A stretch of DNA of 64,000 nucleotides, from assembly GCA_013368315.1 (NCBI GenBank), contig JAACJM010000005.1, forward strand, positions 186,001 to 250,000, written 5' to 3'. Made by a program: the position numbers and the translations under genes. Each line of letters opens with the position of its first letter. Position 1 is the stretch's first letter. Shown here one piece after another: positions 43,959 to 55,538 of the stretch. The notes beneath the pieces are model-generated. The model was given only the letters and a program-made list of their open reading frames with translations, ran no database searches and was not told the DNA's origin. Source of the stretch: Tetrapyrgos nigripes. Its lineage: Eukaryota > Basidiomycota > Agaricomycetes > Agaricales > Campanellaceae.

Positions 43959-46165
43959 ATGCAAGTACTAACACTCACCTTTTTGTGCACCCTTTTTGTT
44001 GGTCTATGGTTCTATCGATGCTCTAGGAACAGTGCTCCTTTACCTCCAGGTATGTGCGAAGATTCAATCTGTGGGCTAGGTCTAACCACACTCAATCGAC
44101 AGGTCCGAAACCTCTACCTTTCATCGGCAACATCCACCAACTTGCTCCTCCTGGTCCAGAAACCCTGAAAAAATATACGGAATGGGCACGCTGCTATGGT
44201 AAGCAAAAATGTCATCGAATTCTTACTACCCTGCCACTATGTCATAACGCTTTTCTCAGGACCAGTCGTCCACTTCCGGGTCTTTGGAAGACAATTCATG
44301 ATTTTGAATTCACTAAAAGTAGCCCTGGATCTCCTAGATCGGCGTTCGGCAAAGTACAGCGCGAGACCGAGATTTGCAAGTGTCCTATCGCTCGACAAGT
44401 TGTAGTTCGTGCTAACTCTTCATCTCAAGGTGATGGCGGGGGAATTGATTGGAAGGAATCAATCATCTATTTTATTCACCCAGTATGGTCCTCGTTTGAA
44501 AGAATGTAGGCAGCTGTTACATGGTTGGATCAACCGCAATGTGATCAAGAACTATGCACCTCTTCAAGAGTATGGCTCCTATAAGATCATGGCGAGGTTG
44601 CTGGAAAAACCTGAGGATTTCTCTGAGCATATTCGAGAGTAAGTTTGCTTCAGTCTGTTCAGTTCAATGGCCTATCTGATCGTTGTGGTGCGCAGGGTCA
44701 CAGGTTCCATTGCCCTCAAACTCACATATGGAATACAAACTAAAGAGAAGAACGACCCTTTCATTGAGATGTCCGAGCGATTGGGCGACATAACAACAGA
44801 GGCAACCCAGCCCGGGAAATGGCTAGTCGATTCATTCCCAATACGTGAGTTCTCCGTCCTAACGATCAACTGCGGTCGAGATTCAAAGGTTTCGTTCTGT
44901 CATGGATAGTACGATTCCTTCCAGCTAGCTTCCCCGGTGCCTCTTTTAAAAGATGGGCTAACGATGCTCGAAGTCTCTGTGATACACTTGTTCATACGCC
45001 TTTCGAAAAGACGGTACAGGATATGGTACGTCTATGACGATATTCAGATTTCGGATATTGATTCATCAAACCCAGGCCAGTGGCTCGTACTTTGCGTCGT
45101 GGACAGCAAATGAGCTCTTAAACTCGAAGCCAGTTAATCGTGACGTTCTAATCATGACTTCAGCTAGTATTTATAATGGTGAGTCGTCAGTCGGACCGAA
45201 TTGAGACACTTAGCTTTTAACTCTTTCTATTCATAGGTAGTATCGCCACGGTGAGCCAAGTCGATTCTCTTTTCAGGGCATGTACTTACGTCGGCTTAGA
45301 CTGTCCATGTGATAAGGACATTCATCCTAATGATGATCAAGTATCCTGAAATTCAACGTCGTGCTCAAGGCGAAGTCGATACCATAATAGGGAAAGATCA
45401 GCTGGCTGGGTTGAAGGATATCGATTCGTTGCCCTATGTCCAGCGCATTATCAAGGAAGTCTTGAGGATCAACCCTGTCATTCCCCTCGTTCCTCATAGT
45501 CTGGACGAGGACGACGTCTACGAGGGACACACGATACCAAAAGGTGAGCCGTATTCTCAACTTCTCAGCGACAATATCTCAACCGGCGCGCTATTTTGAT
45601 CAGGGAGTTGGATAATGGCAAACTTGTGGTAAGGAGTGAATTATCATGACCGGAAAGAAATGGCTCAACGTAATTAATTGAAGGGAAATGGCTCACGACC
45701 CATCGATTTACAAAGATCCCTACGTCTTCAATCCAGACAGATATGATCCTGAATTTGGAGACCAAGCTGAAGAAGATATGAGTGAATTTGTATTTGGTTT
45801 TGGACGGAGGTTAGCTTCGAGCTTTGACGATCCATTGCTATATGCATTAATGACTCGATATCCAGATCGTGCCCAGGGATTCACTTCGCAAAAGCTTCTT
45901 TGTTTATTGTCATTTCTCATCTTCTATCCGTCTTCGACATTCTTCCCACCCTGGATGGAAAGGGAAAACCTGTTCTACCCGAGAACGACTTCGATTTTGG
46001 ACATCTATCGTGCGTGCTATACCTGAACTATAAAAACAATATCTGAGTCTGGGTCTTCACAGAGTCCCAAGCCCTTTCAGATGTCACTTTCAACCAAGAA
46101 GCCAAGAAAAAATAAACTTGATACAGGAATTACTTGCAGCAGAGCAAATCGTGGCGGCTCACTAG
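43959..46165 (+). CDS. Cytochrome P450 (P450-2), I-helix acidic residue replaced
   Basis: ATG 43959 opens a membrane anchor (MQVLTLTFLCTLFVGLWFYR) and the hinge APLPPGPKPLPFIGN, split by an intron within PPG as in P450-3. Segments in order: VVHFRVFGRQFMILNSLKVA; LFTQYGPRLKECRQLLHGW; an I-helix GSIATT, where family members have G-x-D/E-T-T; a K-helix YVQRIIKEVLRINP with the ExxR motif; FNPDRYDPEF; and the heme motif FGFGRRSCPGIHFAKAS. The final exon ends LIQELLAAEQIVAAH, stop 46163-46165. About 11 exons all join in frame, including a 14-nt exon (45237-45250). The I-helix Asp/Glu, which helps oxygen activation in most P450s, is Ala. This may mean altered chemistry. Confidence 0.9.
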
Positions 46166-46693
46166 GACCAAAAACTTTTCAATGTACCTCACGCGCTTGT
46201 AGGAACGGATTTAACCCTAATTATCTGATACCACGATGCGAATCAAGCATCATTGTTAGAATTTAACAGCCCGAGACGGCGTTTGCCGATTGAGGGAACT
46301 TAACATCTCAATCCTATGTAGGTTCCATGTTTCATCGTGATGTTCCTACAGTTATGTATGAGAAGTGCCGTTTTATATCAAGCTCAAGCCCCTTCTCAAT
46401 TCAAGATGACAAGGAAGATTTGATAGATTTAATGCATCCAACCTTCACTGCGTATGGAAGCTGTCCCGCGTTTTCCATCTGTCCCGCCTAATGTCCCACG
46501 AGATGTCCTGTGATCCTCAGTTCCCGGGAAGCTGATCTACCCCTGATCAAGAGCGCCCAAATGCTGTGAGTGTTAAGTAAAGCTCTTCTGAAAGCTTGTG
46601 CTTTCCCTTAAGTATCCCTTACTGCTACCCATTGAGGTGATTTTCTCATCCGGATGTCTGCTCCCCGCTGTACTTCCGGTTACAAGCTCAACG
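46166..46693. other. Intergenic, promoter of DUF6533 gene
   Basis: About 530 nt; no gene. TGTCCC-type motifs recur at 46464-46512. Confidence 0.35.
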
Positions 46694-47880
46694 ATGGCTT
46701 CTGATTCACAAAGAATTGCTGAATATCTGGTTGCTGGACGTGTATCGACTTATGTCGTGTTTGGGACATCAACAGTATGTTTCGGCTCTTCTGGTTCAGC
46801 ATTGGACAATAGCCAAAATTGACATGAATCATAGATTATGATTTGGGACATCCTCACGAACCTCTCGGATGAGTACGAGCTGGTGTATTCGCAGGGATTA
46901 AGGCTAGCAAATCTCGCCTACGTTACAGCAAGGTGAAGTTGTAGCAAAGGCATTACTTCGGAGATATCTCACGGAGCCCGGCCGATAACAGGTGCTTCAC
47001 TTTGACATATGCAGTCCTCCAGACGGTCTATCTTGGTGCGTAACCTGCCATAGCATCACCTCTTGAAGTTAGATATTTACTTAACAACGAAATTGTGTAC
47101 AGTGGCCGATATCGATAACTGCCAGCGCTTTAATATTGTTACCAGTGTTCTGTTCTGCCTGTCAACTGTAGCGGTCACTTTTTTATTCCTCCTTCGCGTC
47201 TACGCTATCTTCCACGATAATCGCATTGCAAAGATCAGTTTTGCCTTGCTATGGCTCGCCACAGTGGCGCTATCTGCACTTGATCCCGTCTGGCTAGACG
47301 GTGTACCTTCGTCGGCTATATTCAGTGGTCCTGAATATCTGTCCTATCGCGTTTGCACGTATCACAACCTCGATTCTAAATATCGTATTGTCGCAGCTCT
47401 GGTAATGCTCCTGTACGATACAGGAATATACATTTCAATCTCTGTTCGACTTTTTCAATTCTTTACCCTTCAACTCGGGAGAGAAAAAATGGGATTACGA
47501 GAGAAAGCACGTAGATTTTTTCGTGGAGACGATCTACCAGTATTTTCGAAGGCTTTACTCCGAGACGGGCAGCTTTACTACATGTGAGTACTTCATTTAC
47601 GAACGATATACTATTTGATTTCAGACGTTGATCTTTCATCAGGTGCTCCTTCCTCGTGAATGTTCTGCTAGTCGTCACGCTTCTCTGTCCATCGTTACTC
47701 GACCCGTATCATTTGGTCATGGCTCCTCCATTCAACGTGCTAACAAACGTTTTGGCATGCTATGTCTTCCGGAATGTCAGGAAAGGGGTCTTTCGAGAGC
47801 AGCAGTTAAATTCTTCTTGGATTACTTCGCACCTTCGGTTCCGAAAAGGTTCTTCCTCTGAGGAACCAGAGCTAAACTAG
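46694..47880 (+). CDS. DUF6533-type seven-helix membrane protein
   Basis: Five or so exons, start ATG 46694 and stop TAG 47878-47880, about 330 aa. The N-terminal domain has the DUF6533 pattern: a helix VVFGTSTIMIWDILTNL, then SDEYELVYSQG, then a TAR/TYAVLQ helix. Later helices are TSVLFCLSTVAVTFLFLLRV, ALLWLATVALSAL, RIVAALVMLLYDTGIYISIS and SFLVNVLLVVTLLCPSLL. The cytosolic tail is SSWITSHLRFRKGSSSEEPE. This is a mushroom-expanded family with unknown function. It is not closely alike to the two DUF6534 proteins elsewhere in the window. It sits between P450-2 and P450-3 on the same strand. Confidence 0.82.
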
Positions 47881-48576
47881 AAACATTTTGTAATCAATAT
47901 AGCCGTCTCTGAGTAGACAGGAAATGGAGTGTGGCCACTACATAGTATCTCACACTCTCCCGAGTAGGAAGCGTGTTAGCTCTTGCAGTAGGATTCTCTG
48001 AGAGATACAGCTCTTTCTGGATTCCGAGCGTTATGTAGCGGTCATAAACCAGCGCCACCATGACGCGTCTTTTTAAAATTTGCGAAAGCTGCGTGGGAAA
48101 AACTCGTGTCACTTCCTCCTCCGTCTCCTGGCCAAGACTTAAGTATGTCCCAAACCTTAAAAGTATCTTTCTCAATAGGAAGCTGCATCCCCATTCCGTA
48201 AACCGCATATCTCGGAAAACAATCCCGGAGGGAATCCGGGATTCCTCTACTTATAGTAGGATTGACCCTACGACGAGTTCTCTTGATTATTTTCGAACTC
48301 GAGTGGTCCAAAGACGCGTCAAGGTCTCAGGCTTCCTTTTTGTCGAAGAGTATTCCCTTTTTGGGGGTCGGAATTTTCAACGGCCGCCACTGTATATTCT
48401 TCATATATGTAACACACGTGGACACCACGCAAGACCCAGGGCCAACGGGCGCTTGCAACTCGGGCATCAGTGATATCCGATCTAAATGGGGCACTTCTGA
48501 TGGGCTGCACTCGGAGTCGAGTAGGCAATCATATGGCAATATTATTAAAAGTTTCACAGGGAGGAAGAAACCTACA
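47881..48576. other. Intergenic region
   Basis: About 700 nt. Minus-strand frames at 47894-48311 were considered but no gene model holds. It includes the P450-3 promoter. Confidence 0.35.
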
Positions 48577-50788
48577 ATGCTCTCCCTTCTTTCCATCGGT
48601 CTAATATGTGTGGTGGTATGGATACTTGACGCACCTCGTCGACGCCGCCGTTCATCTCTCCCTTCGGGTACGTATAATCTTCTTGTTGAAGTCGTCTGTG
48701 CTCATGTAGGTGGAAATCAGGCCCTACGGCGATTCCCTTGCTTGGGAATTTGCACCAATTGCCTAAAGTCAACCCTTTTGAAACATATGCGGAATGGTCG
48801 AAAACATACGGTAAGGGACAAGTTCGGTGTAGACGGACATGACCACGACCATGCGCATTGCTGCTCCCGACTAAACCTCTCCTGTCCTAGGTCCTCTTTT
48901 CTACTTCCATGTGCTTGGTCGGGAGTTCATCATCATCAACAGTCTCAAGGCTGCTATGGATCTCTTCGAGACTCGGTCGCATCTGTATTGCCATAAACCT
49001 CGTATGGTGAGTGATAGCCTGTATTGCTGTCATTATGGAATTAACGGTGTTGAAGGTCATGGCTGGGGAGCTTGTTGGAAAGGAGCAAACCTCTATGGTT
49101 TTTTCAAGATATAACGACCGCTTGAAGGAATGTCGCAAGATAACACATTCTTGGATGGGAAAGGTTTCCATTGTTGAGACGTATTCAATGCAGGAAATTG
49201 GTATTGTCAGGCTGCTCGAGTCTCTGCTGGACGACCCAGAGAGTTTCTCTGAGCACATCCATACGTGAGTGACAGTGTTGTTGGATCTTCTATGTTATTG
49301 AAGGCTCTTATCTAGCTATGCGGGCACAGTTCTCCTTAGACTGATTTACGGAACGAGGTGTCTCCCCAAAAACGACCCTCATATTGCCCTGTCTGAGCAT
49401 GTCTGCGGGCTCACTGCTGAAGCTATGAGGCCTGGGAGGTGGTTCTGTGACTTTTTGCCATGGAGTGCGTGATACATCGTCTTTCATGCTCTTCGACCAA
49501 ACTGACTGTTTTCGGCTTAGTGGCATACATCCCAGCGTGGTTGCCAGGCGCGGGCTTCAAAGAATGGGCCAAGCAGACGCGGAAGACTACTATGGAACTC
49601 ATCCAGGGCCCTTACGAAACTGTGAGACGATCTGTGGTGAGTGTTACCGCCCTAAAAGTTTGGTGTGCAACATATTCATCATTCCTCTAGTTGGACGGCT
49701 CCGCCGTGAAGTCATGGCTTGCAGATGCCATGCTTGACGAATCCGGCCAAGTCAAGGATGGTGAAGAAGGGTACAACCTCATGATGGCCTCGGGGAGTCT
49801 TTACGCTGCTGGGATTGACACAGTGAGTCGTCAACGTTATGCACTACCCAGACTCTTTCGTTTCTCATCACGGTAACGGTCCCGGTGCTATGTCAGACCG
49901 TGTCGGCCATTAGGACGTTCTATCTGATGATGGCAAGAAACCCCGAAGTCCAAAAGAAGGCTCAGGCCGAAATCGATTCCGTCGTTGGACCCAATCGTTT
50001 GCCTAATATATCCGACCGTCCTTCCCTTCCTTATATCAATGCCATTATCAAAGAGTGTCTCCGTATCAACTCCATAGTTCCTATCTTACCTCACAGCTCC
50101 GACACCGATGATGTACGCGACTCCATTTGACAGTTTTCCCGGATATGCTGAGTCTTGACAAGTTCCGTAGGTTTATGAGGGTTATCTCATTCCAAAGGGC
50201 TCTTTCGTGATGGTCAATGCATGGTGAGTAGGTAAACGTTCTGCTAATTGTTCTGTCTGACCTATTCATTATCTTCCCTTTCAGGAAAATACTCCATGAC
50301 CCAGAGATCTACCCCGAACCCGAAACGTTCCGGCCTGAACGATTCATTCCTTCCGCTGGCAAAAAAATGCAAATGGACCCTGAAGAACTTGCCTTTGGGC
50401 TCGGTCGTCGGTAAGCCTCATATCTCCGCGATACGATACGGGTCTCCTCACCACCGCGACTGACATTACCGTCACCATTACAGCACTTGTGCAGGGACAT
50501 ATTTCGCGCAATCTTGGTTGTATTTGAACGTTACTCAGGTTCTATTTGCTTTCAACGTTGGTCCTGCTAAAGGACCGGATGGAAAATTGTCTCAAGTGCC
50601 CCCCGCGCGATTTGTGACTGCTGGTCATATCAGGTCTTGCCCAGTTAATTGAGTCAAGTCGAATGTCTTCGCTAACCCCTTTCTCTTTTGACAGAGTGCC
50701 CGCCGACTTCAAGTGCTCCTTAACACCTCGTAGTGCTGACAAGGTCAAATTGATTCGCGAGTTGGCAACTATAGTTCGAGATGAGTGA
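48577..50788 (+). CDS. Cytochrome P450 (P450-3)
   Basis: ATG 48577 opens an anchor (MLSLLSIGLICVVVWILDAP) with a basic stop-transfer RRRRR, then the hinge SLPSGPTAIPLLGNLHQLPK. The 3' splice site is CAG just before GCCCTACG, not the earlier TAG. Further segments: LFYFHVLGREFIIINSLKAA; VFSRYNDRLKECRKITHSWM; VAYIPAWLPGAGFKEWAKQT; an I-helix YAAGIDTTVSAI; a K-helix YINAIIKECLRINS (ExxR present); FRPERFIP; and the heme motif FGLGRRTCAGTYFAQSW. The tail DKVKLIRELATIVRDE ends at TGA 50786-50788. It is intact, with all family landmarks. It is the nearest relative of P450-2 in the window by layout, but lacks the intron before the I-helix motif. ER membrane monooxygenase; substrate unknown. Confidence 0.93.
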
Positions 50789-51239
50789 ATGGAATGCTGA
50801 GTGAAGTGGGTGAATGTTCCTTGTGTCGGGGAAACGCGTACTAGAATGTTAACCATCACCGCCTACTCTCCGTAGGGGATAATGAATGTGAAGTGGAAGC
50901 TTGAGGCGGGAGTATACAGATGGTTGGATTAAAATTTCCTCGTACTGAGTCGTACTTAACGCCAAGTGTATACTGCATCTGGGTCAGCTGGCAGCAGCTT
51001 CCTGCACTATCTTTGTAGTATTTTCCGGGTAATTTATTCTAATTTTATTCCTTGTTTGCATGACACGTTTGGATTCCTTGTTCCCTGAACGCTTGGCTAC
51101 CGTTGGATGAGATAGATTATCCGTTATCATTCTCAAGCGTAAAGTCGCGGTTTCCAAACAACCTGACGAAGCCTGGCGACCGCCTTCGTCATGGAAAATA
51201 TAATACAAATTTCTATTGACTACGGATGTAGTCACCAGT
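50789..51239. other. Intergenic between convergent P450-3 and hydrolase 2
   Basis: About 450 nt of 3' flanks; no gene seen. Confidence 0.35.
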
Positions 51240-52601
51240 CTACATTTTAGAACGCACTCCCGTTTGTGAGCCGTTTAGAATGGAGAAGATTTCAGCCGAG
51301 AACTGCGCTGGATGAGTCAACGGGTACTGTAGCAGAAAAAGCAAGGGGAAGACATTGAGAATGCGTCAAGCAAAGTGAAAAAAAGGGGAACTCACGTAAT
51401 GCCCAACCCCAGGGACCATCTTCACAGCTGCATATGAAGCTAGATCTTGCTGCACATTCTTCTCCATCATTTCGTATATCGGCGGAGGCCTGTCAGCCAT
51501 TAATCAAAATACAATCTCCATCAGACTATTCAAGACGAAACGTACCATATATCTTTCTTAGAGCCTAAAACAACGTACGTCGGGATAACGTGAAGGATCG
51601 TCCTTAGATAGGACAGTGCACTCAAATGCGACATATCGCTAAGATAATTCATCGTTTCCTGCTCAATAGCCGTCTTTGTCGTAATACGATGTGGATAGAC
51701 TGGATCTGGCCGGAAATAAGTTTCTTCCACGATGCGGAGAACATCAGGGTGTAATGTCTGCCAGGGAAAATGTGTCATCATCCAATTCATTGCGGATTGT
51801 TTAGAATCCCAGTTTGAGGGTCGGCGAAGGTTGGAACGTTCAATGGCTTTCCAGAGCATCATGAAGAATTTTTGGGCGTCGTAGGATACGAGGGGAAGTT
51901 CGGCGAAGATGAAGCTAAAGAAGGGGGGTTTGTCTTTCGGCGTGTAGCCTGCGAGTTCGAGAGCTTGCATTCTAGGACTAGATGAGTACACGGTTGAACG
52001 GCTCAGATTATTACTCACATTGACCCACAGCCTCCAGAATGTCCAAGGCCAACCAAGTTCTTTCGTTCGGTGAAGGAAAGAAAGTCTTTTTCGAGGAAGG
52101 TTCGAATGGCTTGAGCGTATTCTAGACTTCGGACTTCGGACTGTTAGGGACCCGGAAGGTGATTAGATGAAGAGGAATGGCATACACATTACCCTGTAGT
52201 GTTCCCTCAACGTCTTTTCATTCATGACTCCAGAATCTCCATGGTCGGGCCGTTCCAAGTTCCAGATAGAATGAATATGCGTACGACTTGAAGGATGGTT
52301 TGACAGCCTGAAAAGCTCTTTGATGACAGGAAGGTAAGTTGGTTCATCTGTCGAGAACAGTTGGTCGAAAATGATGAATTGACGAGTGAAGAAACGTACT
52401 GAAGGATATACCGCCTGCCAAAAGTATCGTATACGACTTTTTGCCTGCTGAGGAGCTCTCACTGGTTTGTTCACATGTGTAACGGTTTGCAATGCATTGG
52501 AGAGGATGGTCGTAGCAGTAGGTGAAATGGTAAGAGGTGACACCCAGTGGATGCAAAAGGTCTGCTCTAGATGCTGGTGGAGAAGGCTGAGCCGATTGCA
52601 T
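51240..52601 (-). CDS. Alpha/beta hydrolase, copy 2
   Basis: Start ATG 52599-52601 (MQSAQPSPPASRADLLHPLG), stop TAG 51240-51242. Exons encode FTYCYDHPLQCIANRYTCEQ, YTILLAGGIS, VIKELFRLSNHPSSRTHIHS, IWNLERPDHGDSGVMNEKTL, the nucleophile elbow VGLGHSGGCGSM, then LSALSYLRTILHVIPTYVVL with the acid region GSKKDIW, and the catalytic His region VPGVGHYPLTHPAQFS. It is the mirrored paralogue of the hydrolase at 34.9-36.5 kb: same exon order, and shared CYDHPLQC, HFPW and LEQET/IEQET segments. No signal peptide. The family is too broad to name a reaction. It is convergent with P450-3, as copy 1 is divergent from P450-1. Confidence 0.88.
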
Positions 52602-53929
52602 AGCGGACGAGAGTAAGAGGGATGATTGGCGCCGAGCTTTTTATAGTGAATTATCCGTTATGTATGTACATACTTACATCGTAGTGGAAAGGAAAATCCG
52701 TTTTTTCGAGGCGGAGATATTTCACATGCCTCGTCTATCCGAAAGTATATCCTGTTTGAGCGGGCGGGTATATGAATGAGTGCTTGGATGTACATACCTC
52801 GCAAAAACCGAACAATAATAACAACTTCTAGAATCGTTCCTTTGGGATAACAAGGTTCAGGTCAGGATGGTGATCAACGCAATCTGATATGATGCCAAAA
52901 TCCACTGGGGCGACAAAGAGAAGTACCGGTTCCCATGCATGATGAAGGGGCGTGTCCTCCCGTCTGCCAGGGTTCTCTTGCACGGGTCGGGCCGTCGGGA
53001 ATCCAGGGAATGGACTTTGTATGAGATACACAAGCCCGACTTGAACAGCACGGTCTTCCACGGGTCGTTAAAGCGTCCAATCGGGTAGCTGAGGTGACAG
53101 CGCTCTACGATGTTTCTAGCTGAGAATGGAAGCGCCCGTGGCTGATCCGGAGATACGCGTCGCGTGTGGACTCGCAAGTCACGAGGTCGCACCTTCAAGT
53201 TGTACTTGAACTCGTTTTGATCCAGATTCTCAATGCCATTCTCACCGCGTCCCATTCGTGAATGATGTGCGTCCACCAGAAAAGCCTAGCAATATCTCAG
53301 CCAACTCAAGGGCAACTATATGACTCATATGCCTGCCTGGAAGCAGGTTCCGCGATCAGAATGGCCCTGGAGAAGAATTAGCTAACACTCCCAAAGATCT
53401 GGAAACTTGAAAGCATATATGCCTTTCATGAAAGAATGGCTTTTCGCAGTATTTTTCCGAGCCGACTCAAGCATCAGCACTTTCATCTAATCAAGATTTC
53501 TTTCGCTAAGTTTGGGAGGAACATAGAGCAGAGTCCAGATCGGATACTGAGGACTGAAGTACTGAAGACAAGCTCCACGAATACAGCTCTTGAAGGTGCG
53601 TACAGTAGCTAGCAAGTATATCTTCCACCTTTTTTTTTCAGGTACGTAGCAAGTTGACACTTCTTGACAGCTCGGACTCTTTGAAAACGAGGTACGAGTT
53701 CAAGCTTTTCTCGAGCTGAGCAGTTACTTATTTTTCTGAAGGCATGGGTACCCACTCTGTCCGGAATCAGACCTCATCTTCGTCCCTAGTATCACGACCC
53801 TCTCTTTCACGACACTCAGCAACCGAAAGTCTTCCCCCGGGGCCCGAAGGGTTCGTCTTCTCCCCCTTCCACTAAAGCAGCCGGCACACTCGCGCTGCTC
53901 CGCAACACAGCCTCAGGCTCCTATCTCCA
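52602..53929. other. Gene-poor interval
   Basis: About 1.3 kb. Two overlapping minus-strand frames at 53276-52828 look partly protein-like (RPRDLRVHTRRVSPDQ; FPGFPTARPVQENPGRRE), but they need a frame change near 53020 and match nothing I know. Possibly a decayed gene. Confidence 0.35.
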
Positions 53930-54613
53930 GCGAAGGACCGTAGTAGAATCTCATAGTATATCCGGCTCACATCCATGTGCAGAATTCATGGCCGGTCATG
54001 AAACCTCTGGAATGGGACTTACATCGGCAATGGATAGCTGGAAGGCAATCTAGGTCAAATCGTGGTCGCAGAACTTTCTCTCTTCGAGATGCTTTGATAG
54101 CTATCCTTCTGGCAATCCTGGCAATCCTGTCCCTCAGTGGCGGTGTCGTACAAGCACCTAGATCTCCCGGCAGCATTCACGCTCGCGGAATCCCAGCTGG
54201 CGCTACATATCTTGAAGATCTGTTACATTTTCTCCTGAAGCCTCATCAACCCGATATTTGACGATGTTGTTTCAATTCCCTGGCCTCCTCTGTGACCTGC
54301 TCATGTCGATCCCGAACGCACTCAGTAGCCAGCATCCCAGACTGAGGGAGTACTGCCTACCCCTATCTTGCCCATAACCTCCCCTATTCAACGCCCCTGA
54401 TTTGCAAGATTTTCATGTATAAATTCCGGCCTTTCTCTTGTAAAGGAGGCATCTACTGTTTCTTCAGTACTTCCACTATCCACCCAAGCTCTCTTGCTTT
54501 AACAGCTCTCCTCCCACCCTTCGAAGTCCTTCTTCGCAACCTGCTTGAGCCTCCGAATCAACATACTCTGAACCTCTTTACTTCCAAAACCTTCCACATC
54601 GTCTACTTACATC
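53930..54613 (+). repeat. 5' flank of copy B, inverted duplicate of the flank of copy A
   Basis: Matches 12727-13450 read in reverse. It includes TATAAAT at 54418-54424, GAGTACTGCCTACCCC and CATCTACTGTTTCTTCAGTA. A frame at 53977-54261 (LRDALIAILLAILAILSLSG) overlaps its outer part. The corresponding frame in copy A reads LLQDASIAIFMIFTALTSDI, so a small coding exon is conceivable, but stops in the adjoining sequence differ between copies. Confidence 0.75.
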
Positions 54614-55538
54614 ATGCATTCCACCGTCACTACCACCACCACTAACATGATTCGCTCTTCTTCTAAGATGGTCTGTTCTCTTTCTTCTTTTCATTCCTCA
54701 TACATTCAACTCACCGTCATATCTTCCCTATCTTTTAGGCTGCTCGTAAATTCCAACCATCACTCCCCGTCATGTCACGAAACAAATCCTCCTCATTCAA
54801 GGGAATGAAGGAGGCTTGTGCAACGGAGCTCGCTGAGCTTAGAAGAACCGCCTCTCGACTATCTGGTGTCATACGTACTCTCTCGAGTACTGGGACCCCG
54901 AAAAACTTGAAGTCCCCTATTGTTGCAGATGCGGCTTTTGAGGACAAGCCCGGCCTTTCTGCCCAGGTTAGTATATCGTCCTCCTGATCATGGAGCCTTT
55001 ATTTATCGGTTACCTTCAGGTTGTGCCTTCTACCCCAGTCGTTGCGACAAAACCGAAACCAGTCAACACCACCCCTAGGCCTGGTGATAGATGCGAAGAG
55101 AAGAAAGTCATCTACATGACTAATTCAGACATCATGAAAATACAGGCTTCTCGTGCTAACGATATCGCCGAGCTGAAAGCTTCGTTTGCTCAATCTTACA
55201 CTAACTTCGGTGCTGGGTCCAAGACGAAGACGAAGCCTACACCCTTTGCAGGATTTGCTTCTGTGTCGACGTCTCCCCCTGCCGTCATCGATGCATCCAA
55301 GAGTCCATCATCCAAACCTATGACTGTCTGGACCGACGCTATCGAGTTTTTCTCTAAGGAAAACGTCAATCTTGTCAACTCCTACTCTCGTGTCACCAAC
55401 GTTGTGGACGAACGGCCTTCAGATATTATAATTGAGGCAGATCCTGGACGGGTCAGACCTCGGTACCATGTTTCCAGTGATAAGAAGGTGCATCAGCGTC
55501 ATATGGAGGCTTTTTGGTGTGGTGGGTTTGGATTTTAG
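54614..55538 (+). CDS. Conserved protein of unknown family, duplicate copy B
   Basis: Three exons: MHSTVTTTTTNMIRSSSKM (from 54614), then from 54739 AARKFQPSLPVMSRNKSSS through KPGLSAQ, then from about 55020 VVPSTPVVATKPKPVN to the stop at 55538; about 240 aa. Splice sites fall at the same places as in copy A. Nearly identical blocks are ACATELAELRRTASRLSG, GDRCEEKKVIYM, KPMTVWTDAIEFFSKENV and the C-terminus KKVHQRHMEAFW plus CGGFGF. Linker segments differ by substitutions and small in-frame indels, the pattern expected of two retained proteins. No known domain, signal peptide or membrane helix. Function unknown. Confidence 0.82.

Noticed and set aside
52828..53276. Two overlapping minus frames read as one gene
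   Set aside because: They need a frame change near 53020 without a credible intron, and no family match was recognised.
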